Assembly (NCBI GenBank): GCA_037954325.1
Contig: JBBMNZ010000028.1
Location: 8,766,501 to 8,830,500, forward strand
Source of the DNA: Fistularia commersonii
Taxonomy: Eukaryota; Chordata; Actinopteri; Syngnathiformes; Fistulariidae
Direction of reading: 5' to 3'
DNA: 64,000 nt
Part shown: positions 11,266 to 21,080 of the stretch, piece by piece
Layout of the letters: every line of letters begins with the position of its first letter
Numbering within the stretch: the stretch's first letter is position 1
The notes under the pieces: model-generated
Database searches by the model: none
The model's input: only the letters and a program-made list of their open reading frames with translations
What the model was told of the DNA's origin: nothing
Program-made: the position numbers and the translations under genes

Positions 11266-11880
11266 CCATTCATCCTTCTGGCAAGCATACGATCCCTGGA
11301 GAATAAAACGGATCACACAAGGCTTCTGAGGACAGCGAATCAACTGAATAACTGAATAACTGTTGTATGCTTGTCTTCACTGAAACGTGGATAAATGATG
11401 ACATCCCAGATTGGAGCAGCTAACATGCTACCGAGCAGACAGAGCACTTGTAAACAGAAGAAAGACTCGCAGCAGTGGAGTCTGTGTTTACATCCGTGAC
11501 ATTTGGTGCCAGGACGCTGTGGTGGTATGCAAACACTCCACTAGCTGAGTTTATGATCATTAAGTGCCGTCCTTTCGACCTGCCAAGGGAACTCACAACG
11601 ATTCTGCGCGTTGCTGTTTACAATCCTCCCACCTCCAATAGCAGTGACAGGAATGTAGCACTTGGTGAGCTGTACCAGGCCATCAGTAAGCAACAGACAT
11701 CACACCAAGATGGATTGCTCATCCTTGCTTGAGATTTGAATCACGCTAACCACAAGGCTTTGCTCCCAAAACTTCATCAGCATATTGATATCCAAACAAG
11801 AGGAGACAACACCTTGGACTTGGTCTACACCACCCACAAAGTGTTTACAACTTTGTGGGTGGCAACACCTTGGACTCTAA
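11266..11880 (+). pseudogene. L2-group apurinic-type endonuclease remnant
   Basis: Residues in order are PFILLASIRSLENKTDHTRL (11266-11325), MLVFTETWINDDIPDW, EFMIIKCRPFDLPREL, VAVYNPP, and NTLDLVYT at about 11810. ETW contains the conserved glutamate of this metal-dependent nuclease. The catalytic GDFNH motif is destroyed: the sequence reads a TGA stop (11730-11732) then DLNHAN. At least one further frameshift lies near 11545. The domain would nick target DNA in an intact element and is dead here. Confidence 0.85.
11807..11876. repeat. Hairpin plus flanking direct repeat inside the LINE
   Basis: CCACCCACAAAGT (11830-11842) and ACTTTGTGGGTGG (11850-11862) are exact reverse complements around a 7-nt loop. 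CAACACCTTGGACT occurs at 11807-11820 and again at 11863-11876, immediately outside the hairpin. The combination of an inverted copy and a repeated flank is what a replication fork switching template and back would leave. Confidence 0.85.
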
Positions 11881-12345
11881 CACCACTGTTATGCTAACGC
11901 CCGCTTACAGATCAAGGGTGAAAGTCACCAGACTAGTTTGGAAGTAGATATGGGTGTGGCCAGATGGGGCCACCTCTGTTCTTAAGGACTGCTTCGACAA
12001 GACCGATGGCGAAATGTTCAAGCAAGCGGCCACCTACAACGGCCACATGAACATGAGGAGTATATAGACACTGTTAATTCTTACATCAGCAAATGCATTG
12101 ACGATGTAACCCACACCAAAACCATCATCAACTGAGAAAACCAGAAGCCATTGCTGCCAGGGGACACCCACCAGCTACTGAAGGCCAAAGACAGAGTCTT
12201 CAGATTCAGGGACAAAACTGGCCTGAGAGCAGCCAGAGCAAACCTGGCGTGCAGCATAGGGAAAGCCCAACACAAATACACCAGCAAGATAACCCACACA
12301 CAAAAATAACACTCATCCACAGAAGATACCACCAGGAGAACACTC

Positions 12346-12640
12346 TCCACCATCAACACCCGCAAGGCAGTAGGCCCAGACAACATCCCTGGTTGGGTGC
12401 TGAAGGACTGTGCAGGGGAACCTAAGGACATCGTCATGGATGTCTTTAACACCTCCCTGACGCAAGCGGGTGTTCCGTCATGCTTCAAATCCACCGTCAT
12501 CTTACCATGCCAAAGAAATCTGCCCCATCCAAGTACTGCTCGGCCTCATGCCTTCACACAGAGGGTACCAGAGCCTCCGAGTCCCACTCCACCAGACTCA
12601 CCAACAGCTTCATACACCAGGCTGTCAGAATACTGAACTC
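12346..12640 (+). pseudogene. L2-group reverse transcriptase, start joined to C-terminus
   Basis: TRKAVGPDNIPGWVLKDCAG (12358-12417) is the entry motif of the reverse transcriptase, with GPDNIPG preserved. SLTQAGVPSCFKSTVILP follows. After about 12535 the reading jumps to a segment corresponding to the protein end: SHSTRLTNSFIHQAVRILNS in one frame near 12580-12636. All polymerase motifs, including the metal-binding aspartates, lie in the missing part. The junction is close to 12545. Confidence 0.8.
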
Positions 12641-13126
12641 TCTTTCCACTAGTCCACTCCCTACATTCCAGCCCAACCCAAGATACTGAACTTTCTCTCT
12701 CTTCATCCCCTCCCGAACTGCTCCCTTACGCTCCAGATGCCGATCTCTCCCCCGGCTCTGTATTGGACTCTGATAACATATCGAAACATTGCCACTTTCT
12801 TTTCTCTTTCCACTACTACTACTTTGCACTGAGAAAACCATCATACTATTACGGTACTACCTACTGACCTTTGCACTCAACTGTACACAAAAAAAAGCCT
12901 CTGGTGCTAATCAGTCTGTATGTGCGTGACCTTTATACTTCATACCTCATAGTTTAATGTTTACTGTTTAATGTAACAGTGCCCTTCACTGCTAATTTCA
13001 ACTTGATTACTATTATTGTATTTTAATTTCATGACACCGTGGGATTGCCAGAAACGTCTTCTCGATTACTCTGTATGTCCAGCACATGGGGAGAAATTGA
13101 CGATAAAGCTGACTCTGAACTTTGTG

Positions 13127-13912
13127 AGCCATCCCTCTATCGATCCATCTTCTTATCTGGGATGGTGGTGGCAGCAGCCAATGCGGAGAGGCCCAGACTT
13201 CCCCCTCCCCGGCCACTTGGTGCAGCTCTTTCAGGGGAATCCTGAGGCATTCCCAGGTGAGTGTCCCCCTCCTGCGTGCCCTAAGTCTTCCCTCCAGGCC
13301 TCCTCTCTGGTGAGATGAGCCCAGAACACCAAACCGGGGAGGCCTCCTGACCAGACGCCCAGGCCTCCTCATTCGGCTCATCTGGATGTGGAGGAGCAGC
13401 GGCTCGTCACGGATGGCTGAGCTGCTCGCCCTATCTCTAAGGGAGACCCCAGACGCTATAAGGAGGAAACTCATTTCAGCCACTTGTATCCGTGATCTGG
13501 TTCTTCCGGTCACTACCCACAGCTCTTGACCACGGGAGAGGGTGAGAAAGTAGATGGGCCGCTAAATCCAGAGCTTTGCCTTTCCGCCCAGCTCCTTTTT
13601 TTCACCCGGCCAATGCCAAGTTCTGCCTCTTGATCTCTTATTCCATTTTCCCCCCTCCTGCGTGAACTAGACCCCGAGATACTTGAGCCCCTCCTCTTGG
13701 GGCAGAATCTCACCCCTGACCCCGAGAGAGCACGCCGCCTTTACCTCCGTAGGACCATATCCTCAGATTCGAAAGGGCTCATCTTCATCCCAGCCGCTTC
13801 ACATCCAACTGCGAACTGATCCAACGAGACGCGGATTGCGGTCGGATGAATAGAATCACATCATCTGCAAAGAAGCGGCGAGCGGATCCTGAGGCCACCA
13901 AATAGGGTAGGA
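13127..13912 (-). mobile_element. Rex3 (RTE-group) LINE, 5'-truncated
   Basis: Read on the minus strand from 13912, the frame fragments give the Rex3 ORF from just after the polymerase motif to its end. Near 13300-13513 they read GRTRSRIQVAEMSFL, GVSLRDRASSSAIRDEPLLL, RMRRPGRLVRRPP, then ECLRIPLKELHQVAGEGEVWAS. The tail at 13127-13150 is GGATCGATAGAGGG, a diverged GGATGGATGG end. Intact copies have VSLRDRVRSSVIREGLRVEPLLL and RWLGHLVRMPPGR, so this copy has lost residues and carries frameshifts. The endonuclease and the reverse transcriptase core are absent. Confidence 0.9.
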
Positions 13913-14486
13913 GCTGCTGATAATTTTACAAATGATTTCAACCGGCACGGTTTGAAGCAGAGGTTCTACAGATGACAGATCATCAAAAGCAATTTGCCCA
14001 ATCCAACAGGGTGGGTCACATATCTCTCCTTTAGTTAATCATGTTTTTCTTTTTGTCGCCTCTTGGAGACAAAATTGCGGAGGAGAGAGTAAAAAAAATG
14101 AGGACAACTAAGAGGGGGATGAAACTGTGCCAAGAGGGATTCCAACAGCCTTCATCATTACAAGTCGGTCAACACCAATATTCTTCGGTAACACCAAAGA
14201 ATATTGGGAACACCAGAATTACCAATATTCTCATTCTTTTTTGTATATGTGTATGTGTCCACAAATTACTCCCCGTGTTGTGAATAGATAAGTTGGGGTC
14301 GCAGCTTCACTTTTCTCCAACTAAAATTAACAGATTGACATCTATTTGTTTTTTTTATTTCTTTCCTTCCTCTGCCTCCGTCCCCAGAAGCAAAATATTA
14401 TTCCGTATGAACCACAGTGAAAACCAGAGGAAACCAGTCGGAGCCTGGATGGCCTAGAATTAAAAAAACTTGTATTTTTTGGCAGG
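13913..14486. other. Unique sequence with one short inverted repeat
   Basis: No gene was recognised. The segment immediately follows the truncated 5' end of the Rex3 copy and contains the inverted repeat listed separately. Confidence 0.5.
14175..14231. repeat. 11-bp inverted repeat with a third direct copy
   Basis: CCAATATTCTT (14175-14185) and AAGAATATTGG (14197-14207) are exact reverse complements with an 11-nt spacer. ACCAATATTCT recurs at 14220-14231. The hexamer AACACC appears before, between and after the arms (14171, 14190 and 14209). Confidence 0.85.
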
Positions 14487-14722
14487 GGGAAGCACGGTGG
14501 CACCGCAGTTAGCGCTTCTGTCTCACAGCGAGCAGTTCCAGTGCCGGCTTTCTGTGTAGAGTTTGCATGTGCTGAGTTTCCTCCAGTCCCCGCACCCACA
14601 ATCCAAAAACATGCACAAGGTTCCTTGGTGTCTGTAGATTTCCCCGACTTGTGAATGAGAGGATGAATGGTTCTTGACCTATTACAGCCAGGAACGGCTC
14701 CAGCCCTCCCATGACCCTGTGT
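14487..14722 (+). mobile_element. tRNA-headed SINE, 3' end missing
   Basis: The start GGAAGCACGGTGGCACCGCAGTTAGCGC carries the A-box region of the tRNA-like head. The B-box side is degenerate (CAGTTCCAGTGCCGGC). The body follows in order: CTTTCTGTGTAGAGTTTGCATG, TTTCCTCCAGT, CCAAAAACATGC, TGAATGAGAGGATGAATGG, then GGAACGGCTCCAGCCC. The terminal GGATAAGCGG...GGATGG part is missing. Confidence 0.8.
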
Positions 14723-16670
14723 GAGTTTAGTCTGTGCACCCTGGGACCTGCCAACGGATCCACCCCAAAGTTGTTCGCTGGCTCGATAAACCCCTTCATG
14801 AATGAGGGATTCTTCATTTCTGAGGGGTATTTGGAGGCCGGATCTAGGAAGTGTTGTACTGAGAAATCACAGAGAAAGCAAAAGGGTGAGTTTGGAGTGA
14901 TGTAAACCGCCCCACCCCAAACCGCTACTCGCACCACTGGATGGCTCAACAGGGGAGAGACAGAGGTAGGGACTCAGCGGTCCACTCACGGGTCACTCCT
15001 CTGACGACAGCAATGTCCATAGTCTGGCCAAACAAGACAGATGGTTTGAGAGATGAGTCAAAAAGCCATCTTTGTCAAACTGGAGAGACGCTCACTGGAC
15101 AGAGAAGGTGGCTTTTGACACAAACTGTTGGCTACATACAGGGCCGTGCAGAGATCCGTCCCATGACAGATAATGAACCATCTGCACTTGGAGCAACACC
15201 AAACCCTGATAGCCATACTTTATATCAGAAGGTACCACAGCCTAGTGGTGCTGATGAAGCCTCTCAAAGAAAGAAACCAAGTCCAGTTGCCACGACAAGA
15301 TCTTACAATGCTCAACCTTGACCTTCACACCCCATGAATGAGTCCAGACAAAATCTGAAGAAAGCTGGAATAAAACCCACACATCTTTATTCCCCAGGTC
15401 CCTTTCTGACGTGAGTGTGACTGAACACTTTCAGGACCAGATCCGTCAATCAAATCCCAGAAAGAGGATACATTGTCTGATGACATTTAGAAAAAACACA
15501 GTGGAGTTCTGAGGGAGATGGAGGTGCCTTCTACTTTCACAGAGGGGTGTTCAGTGAGTCTCACCAATGAGATTTTTAATTATTTATAACACTGCGGGAT
15601 GGAAGTTAGCAAGTCATACCCGTTTATTTTTTCTTTTCGTGTAGCTTTACGGCAAATAAGCGATTCATCAATCAACGCTAAAAGAAAAATAGGCAAAGCG
15701 GCTGTAATAAAACTGCCGGAAGAAGCGAAACTGAGCTCAAGTCTTTAGAGTGACCCCTGTTGTGCTGCACTTTAGAAAATAAAACATTTTTAAAACCATT
15801 AACAAAAACGTTACATCAAGATTGGTGTTACTTCCAAGCAAAAGTCAGGAAGTGAAGGTTAGATTCCAAAAGTGAATCTGAGGTGGAGACCGCTGGCCAA
15901 AATCTCTTGCCCTCTGCGTGGCCTCCTGGCCTAACCCTAACTGACAGCAGCAGCCGCGGTGGCGGCGGCGGCGGCGGACGCCAGGCGGAAGGCTCTCGCT
16001 GGCTTTGAGATGCAGCTTAGCCGGGGTCAGATGGTGACGGACGGCACACATGAAGGGGTGTTTGAGATAAATCCCCCACTTAGCCCTGCTATTAGACGGC
16101 GCACGCCGGAGCTTTTACCTCTTAAAAGTGACAGAACAGTCAAAGGAAAGCTCCCACATGCAAGCCGCAGGAAGCCAAAGATTCAAGGGAACCATTAGAG
16201 CTGATTTTCAGCCAGAGAGGAAAAGCAAGACGGGCCGAAGCCACAGGATATGGGCTTTTCTGCTGACGCCACAGCCGATCTACGCCTAAATACCCACCTT
16301 ACGGGCGGCATTATCCTGGAACAGACACCCTGCCGTCTCCTGGCGGCGTTTACAGGCTGAGCAAGGAGTGAAGGCGGAAGGCATTTTATATTTTTCATCA
16401 ACCAAAGACGGAGCGCGTGAAGGACACGAGACAGTGGGTATTTACTAGGTGATGATGGCATGAAAACTACAGTCGACTATTAATAAAGCACTTTTTAATC
16501 ACTGATTAACCATCTTTATTCATGATGTAAATATGTGTAAATGTAAGCAACGTGCTAATAATAAGGAATCGTTTCAAGGAGCTTTTGTTTCTGGAAGCAG
16601 AGTCTGTCTATTGAATCAGCGAATTAACGATGAATAAAACACTATTTATCCCACTTAATTATTAACTACT
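14723..16670. other. No recognised gene; one unassigned open frame of 126 codons
   Basis: An ATG-initiated plus-strand frame at 14941-15321 is open for 126 codons, rich in polar residues and without a domain I know. It follows a SINE fragment and may be a scrap of an unrecognised mobile element. The part at 15880-16050 is GC-rich. No splice-bounded exon or RNA gene was found. Confidence 0.4.
15959..15977 (+). repeat. (GGC)n microsatellite
   Basis: About six GGC units follow CAGCAGCAGCCGC. The short CCTAACCCTAAC at 15929-15940 nearby resembles two telomere units but is too short to mean anything. Confidence 0.85.
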
Positions 16671-16780
16671 ATTTCCTCTTCTTTTCCTTTGGGTCGCTCC
16701 CTTCAGGGGTCGCCGCAGCCAATCATTGCCCTCCGTCTGACCCTCTCATCTGAATCTTCCTCTCTCACATCACTTATTTA
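16671..16780 (-). mobile_element. RTE-group LINE 3'-end scrap
   Basis: CTTTTCCTTTGGGTCGCTCCCTTCAGGGGTCGCCGCAGCCAATCATTGCC is the reverse complement of the family 3' terminus (GGCGACCCCT...GGGAGCAGCCGAAAG in relatives). CCTCTCATCTGAATCTTCCTCTCTCACATCACTTATTTACTCCT then matches the adjoining upstream part. The same blocks recur at 58636-58750, which supports the family call. Confidence 0.7.
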
Positions 16781-18429
16781 CTCCTATTTACCCATGGTTA
16801 TAAAACAATGATTTATAAATGGGGGATGAGGCATTTATAAAATTTTCATAAAAGCTTAAAAACGTGGGCTTGTTACTAAGCATCACCACATTTAGTCAGT
16901 CCATAAGGCCAGAGTGCCATGGAGTTTATCACATCCAATAATCTGCCTCGGCATGTTTATCCTTTTGCAGCTCCTAGGCCGCAGACAGCTTTAATTATTT
17001 ATTTATTTATTCATTCATTGTTTTTATAGATCCCTCCCCGATACCAACACACACACACACACACACACACACATAGGTGAAATTGCACACTCACTGCAAT
17101 CAATATGAGATGATCAGCTCCAGATTCGCTCTTCCCTCCTCCTTGATATTTAGTTCAAACCTGATTAATTAAGAAAAATAAATTCTTGTTCCCAAAGACT
17201 CCAAAACAAAGGAAGAGATGGCATGCTATTTATTTATTTGTTTTTCTAATAAAGATTACCTGGGTAAGTGCACAGTGAATTAATGAGATTGTCTTAATAA
17301 CTGCTATTACTACATAATAACAAACCAATGCTCGACATTCAATTCATTTGAATTTTAAATGTCAGGCAGCATTATTTTTTCACTTTTATATATTTAAATC
17401 GCTCCGCATCACCCTTTGACGCCAACAAAAAGATAAATGAAGTAAAAATAAGCGTAACACACGGGCTTTGCTTTTATCTGGGAGGTGTTTGGACGATGGC
17501 GCCCCTCAAAGACGGATTTCAAAAGGCGAAAAAATAAGAAAAAAAAAAGACATACAAAGTCCCGCACTCTGAAGCGCATACATATATGGCCTAAAGGCCC
17601 CCGGTTCTCATGTTCTCCGTGTCCCGCTTCTCCCCATGAAAGCGGTGAACTGTCTCTTGTGGGACAGCGTGGTGTGTTCAGGCGTCACATCGTGGCCGCA
17701 TCTTCAATTCTTAATCAGACCACGTCTTTGGAGGAACGTAGGGGAGATGTTTCCGAAGACGTATCAGAGCCTTTGCTGCTCATTTCTGCCGTTCACCCAA
17801 GAAGCCATTAGCAGAAAAAGAGGACCACCAACAAACACACACACAAATTACGGTACCTTCCTCAGTTTTGAAGTCAGGATTTGGTTTATTTTGCAGAACA
17901 GAAGGAAATCCTTTCCCTCTCGGCTAATAATTAAAAGTCCCCCGCTGAGCAAAGTATAACTCTCTTTTCGTCTTTCTTTCCTTCTTTTTCTTTTTTTTAA
18001 TGAGAAAAGCTGCTGCCGTTGTATAGAAAAGGGATTTTCGCGCCACCACAAGACACCATCCATGTTTTCAAACACACACACAGTATAAATCTTATTGATA
18101 TGTATATACAGTATATGAGCAGGCTCTGGCCCCGATGCCTCGCCCCGAAACGCCATCGGCCTGAGTGGCGCCTCCACCGTCAGAAGAAGAAAGCAGCCTT
18201 GAGAGTCTGAGGCTAAGCTGAAGGAAAAGTGCGGCAAACTCCAGACGGATGAATACACAATTTTTTTTCTTCTTCAGACAGATGACAGAACAGAAGAGGG
18301 ATTTGGACACTGCAAAAGTACTTCTGAAGGACTGACGCAACACATGAAGATGTAACTTGGGAGGAGAATTTCTTCTATAAAGAAGAAAAAAAAAAATACC
18401 TGAGTGCCAAGGAAGAGCTGAAGGGGCTG
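16781..18429. other. Unique AT-rich sequence, no gene recognised
   Basis: The stretch holds the (CA)n tract listed separately, a TTTA run near 17000 and small overlapping frames around 17485-18258 without domains. I see no element ends. Confidence 0.5.
17046..17073 (+). repeat. (AC)n microsatellite
   Basis: About 14 perfect AC units. Confidence 0.95.
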
Positions 18430-19215
18430 CTGCTTTCAAAGACTATCTGGAAAATCCGACCATTTCCAAAACATGGCAATCTGGAAACCACGATAATGTC
18501 CAAAATACAACAATCTCCAAAACCCAACAGCCTGCAAAACATGACAATCCTCAAAACACAGCAGTCTAGAAACAGGACAATTTCGAAAACACGGCAATCC
18601 CAAAAACAACATAACATCCAAAACACAACAATCTGGTAAACCAAACTGCATTGAAAACATGACAATCTCCAAGAGACAGCAATCTGGAGAATCTAACAGT
18701 CTCCAAAAAACAAACTTAAAAAATACCACTCACTTGAAAACACGACAAAAACTAACACCTAGGAAACAAAAGAGACGAAAAAAACATCAAAATTTTCAAA
18801 ACACAGCAATCTGGAAAACACAACTGTCTAAAAGTGTCTCCAAAACACGACAACCTCTAAAACACAACATATCGAAAAATACTGTAATATCGAAAACACG
18901 ACCACCTCGAAAAAAAAACATCAATCTGGGAACAGCGACAATCTCCAAACAAGACAATTTGAAAACACAACAATGTCCGTAACATAATCTCCAAACCCAG
19001 ACAGCCCCGATAGCACGATAGTCTCCAAAACATTGCAACCTCAAAAATACCACTGTCTTGAAAATAAAAAATTCTTCAAAACACAAACACCCCGAAAGCA
19101 TGACAATCATGGAAACAGGACAATCTCCAAAGCACGACTATCTCGAAAAACAGGACTACCTTATCAACACGGCAATCACCAAAACCACCCCAAAAACATG
19201 ACAATCTCTCAACAG
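18430..19215. repeat. Degenerate minisatellite, 17-bp unit, about 45 copies
   Basis: The whole stretch can be cut after most occurrences of TCC, TGG or TCG into units close to AAAACACGACAATCTCC. Clean 17-base units occur at 18466-18550 and 18640-18690. Units vary by substitutions and by 1-3 base indels, and a less regular middle lies at about 18710-18800. Copies agree best at AAAACA and CAATCT. The repetition produces open frames of about 100 codons on both strands (rich in CxxCRVF-like words on the minus strand), which I regard as by-products. Confidence 0.85.
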
Positions 19216-19426
19216 AACTTACGGTACGGGACCAACGAGCCTCCAGAACGTCAGAGCGCCGTCCGGCCTTAACGGCGAGTGCAAAGACTATTAATACTTA
19301 ATTTTTTATCCCTCAGGTTTCCCATAAAAACAGCCCCAAGACAAAGCATTCATTTATTTGTCATCCACCTGGTGTGCTCACAGCTCAAAGAGGTATCACA
19401 TCTGGTCCGGGTGGATCAGTAACCAT

Positions 19427-19490
<64 letters not shown>

Positions 19491-20619
19491 AGTCACAGAT
19501 GTGCCATCGAGCAGATGTCTGTGGAAGCTGTTAACCATAAAAGCACGCCCTGTGACCAGGACAGGTTTGCAGTCCTGCTGCCTGTGGCAACTTCCGAATA
19601 CTGAGCAGCAGCCATTCAGTACTCGCGGCAAGAAAACCCCGATATGGGGAAATGAAAAGATGGTCAGAGCCTCAGAGGTCGGAGGGTTGCAGCTCCTTGG
19701 ACCAACGCGGTCGCTCCATTATGCAAATGGTTGCAAAAATATTTTGACCGGTGCATTTTCAAGGTTTTTCCATTCGATTTTACATTGCAAGCGCAGGTCA
19801 GAGGATTTGTTTGTTTTCACATTCGATGGCGAAACGCGAGTGTGAGTCCATTTGGCAGCGAATACGAAGATGCAGGAGGCCCGGGGGCGGTGAAGCTCCC
19901 GAGAGGGAGCAAATTTTACTCTTCCCTTTTTTTTTTTTTTTTCAAGTATTATCAGAATGGATTTGCATTTTTTACCACATTGGACGAGAGAAAGGTCACG
20001 AATTGAGGACGAGCAAATGAACAGTGCCGCCTTTTTTGGGGTCACATGACCAAAGCAGAGCGAAAAATCGCCTGTCGCTGCGGAGAACCGTTAAATTGGA
20101 AAGATGTCGTATCGCAGACAACAGTTCCCCCAATTACGGCAACAAAATAAAAATGAGGCTCCACTCGTTCATATGAAGCAAGCCATGACTCAATTAGATG
20201 CGACTCGGACCGGCGAAGCAGAAAAAGCCCCCCCGGGGTCTTGAATGAAAGTTAAAATCTACCCCAAATGGGAGACAGGAGAAAACCTATTCTCTGGGTT
20301 TTTCGTGAGAAAAACCACTGTTTGACGGTGTCGCTTTGGTCATCGAGGCAATTCTGCTGGCGATGTGGCGGGCGGGACTTGTCACGGTGCCGAAACTCTA
20401 ATCCACGTCCACCCGACTAAGAAAAAGGTGGAAAAGAGGGCGTCTGAGAACATCTCAGCGTCAGGTGGCTCCGTCACCAGCATGACTCAAACGCAGCACT
20501 ATTTTGGCGACGCTCGAGTAAATACACCTGCCATTATAGGCAACCATAACTATAGCATTATGAGCGCTGGCAGGCCGGTGGGTGGAAAATATGGCGCAAC
20601 CAGTGTTCATGTTTGTTAC
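19216..20619. other. Unique sequence, no gene recognised
   Basis: A (CA)n tract lies at 19430-19490 and a T-rich run at 19926-19942. Overlapping frames at 19719-20045 on both strands carry no domain. Confidence 0.5.
19430..19490 (+). repeat. (CA)n microsatellite
   Basis: About 28 nearly perfect CA units end in ACAGACACAGTCACAG. The frames through it encode THTHTH or VCVCVC and are not coding evidence. Confidence 0.95.
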
Positions 20620-21080
20620 CTCAACATAATTTCCGGACTATTTAGCACACCTGAATATAAGCCACACAGGCAAAGAAATAAATAATATACATATATATAT
20701 GTGTGTAGATATATAGGCCGCACTTGTCTATAAGCCACAGGTGCCCACCTTCTAACATGAGATATTTACACAGAAAGATGTTACGCAGAAACTTTTTTCT
20801 ATTAAATACATACCAGTGACATCCACAAATAGGTACTGGAAATATGGACTGATAAAGATTAATAAATATCACAAGGAAAAGTCCATCGCACACTAAAACC
20901 ATTAAAGTCGTCTTCTTTAGAGTTGGAAGTGAACAGCCTCAGAATTTCACAGTAATTTCATTGGTCCGAAAAGCTCATTAGCCCCCCGAAAAAATCCATA
21001 AATTAGCCGCATCATTGTTTAAGCCGCAGTGTTCAAAGCACGTGAAAAAAGTAGCAACTTATTGTCTGGAAATTACGGTA
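20620..21080. mobile_element. MITE-like non-autonomous DNA element
   Basis: The left end ATAATTTCCGGACTAT (20627-20642) and the right end, read in reverse as GTAATTTCCAGACAAT, form imperfect terminal inverted repeats of about 16 bp. The right end terminates in TACGGTA at 21080. Words such as TATAAGCCAC, TAGGCCGCAC, TAGCCGC and AAGCCGCAG repeat inside. There is no transposase frame. The element resembles a common fish family whose ends read TACCGTAATTTCCGGACTATAAGCCGC, but I do not assign a superfamily. Target-site duplications were not evident because the left end is diverged. Confidence 0.7.

Larger units (their letters stand above)
10958..13122 (+). mobile_element. L2-group LINE, both ends present, interior deleted
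   Basis: The left end carries the family-like 5' UTR (ACATTACAAGATGGCAGTGCG at 10969). It is followed by an endonuclease remnant (about 11266-11880), a linker, the start of the reverse transcriptase (12346-12535) and then, abruptly, the extreme C-terminus (12555-12640). The 3' UTR ends in GAAATTGACGATAAAGCTGAC (13092-13112), the GACAATAAAGCTGACTTTGA type of terminus. The length of about 2.2 kb is far short of the 4-5 kb of intact relatives. The whole reverse transcriptase palm is missing between about 12535 and 12555. Its 3' end abuts a Rex3 3' end in the opposite orientation. Confidence 0.85.

Noticed and set aside
13013..13513. 166-codon minus-strand gene
   Set aside because: It is the Rex3 C-terminal remnant reading into the antisense of the neighbouring L2 3' UTR.
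15929..15940. Telomere-like CCTAACCCTAAC
   Set aside because: Only two units, expected by chance.
18375..19110. Protein-like frames of about 100 codons on both strands with repeated Cys/Arg/Phe words
   Set aside because: They arise from the 17-bp minisatellite, shift frame from unit to unit and appear on both strands.
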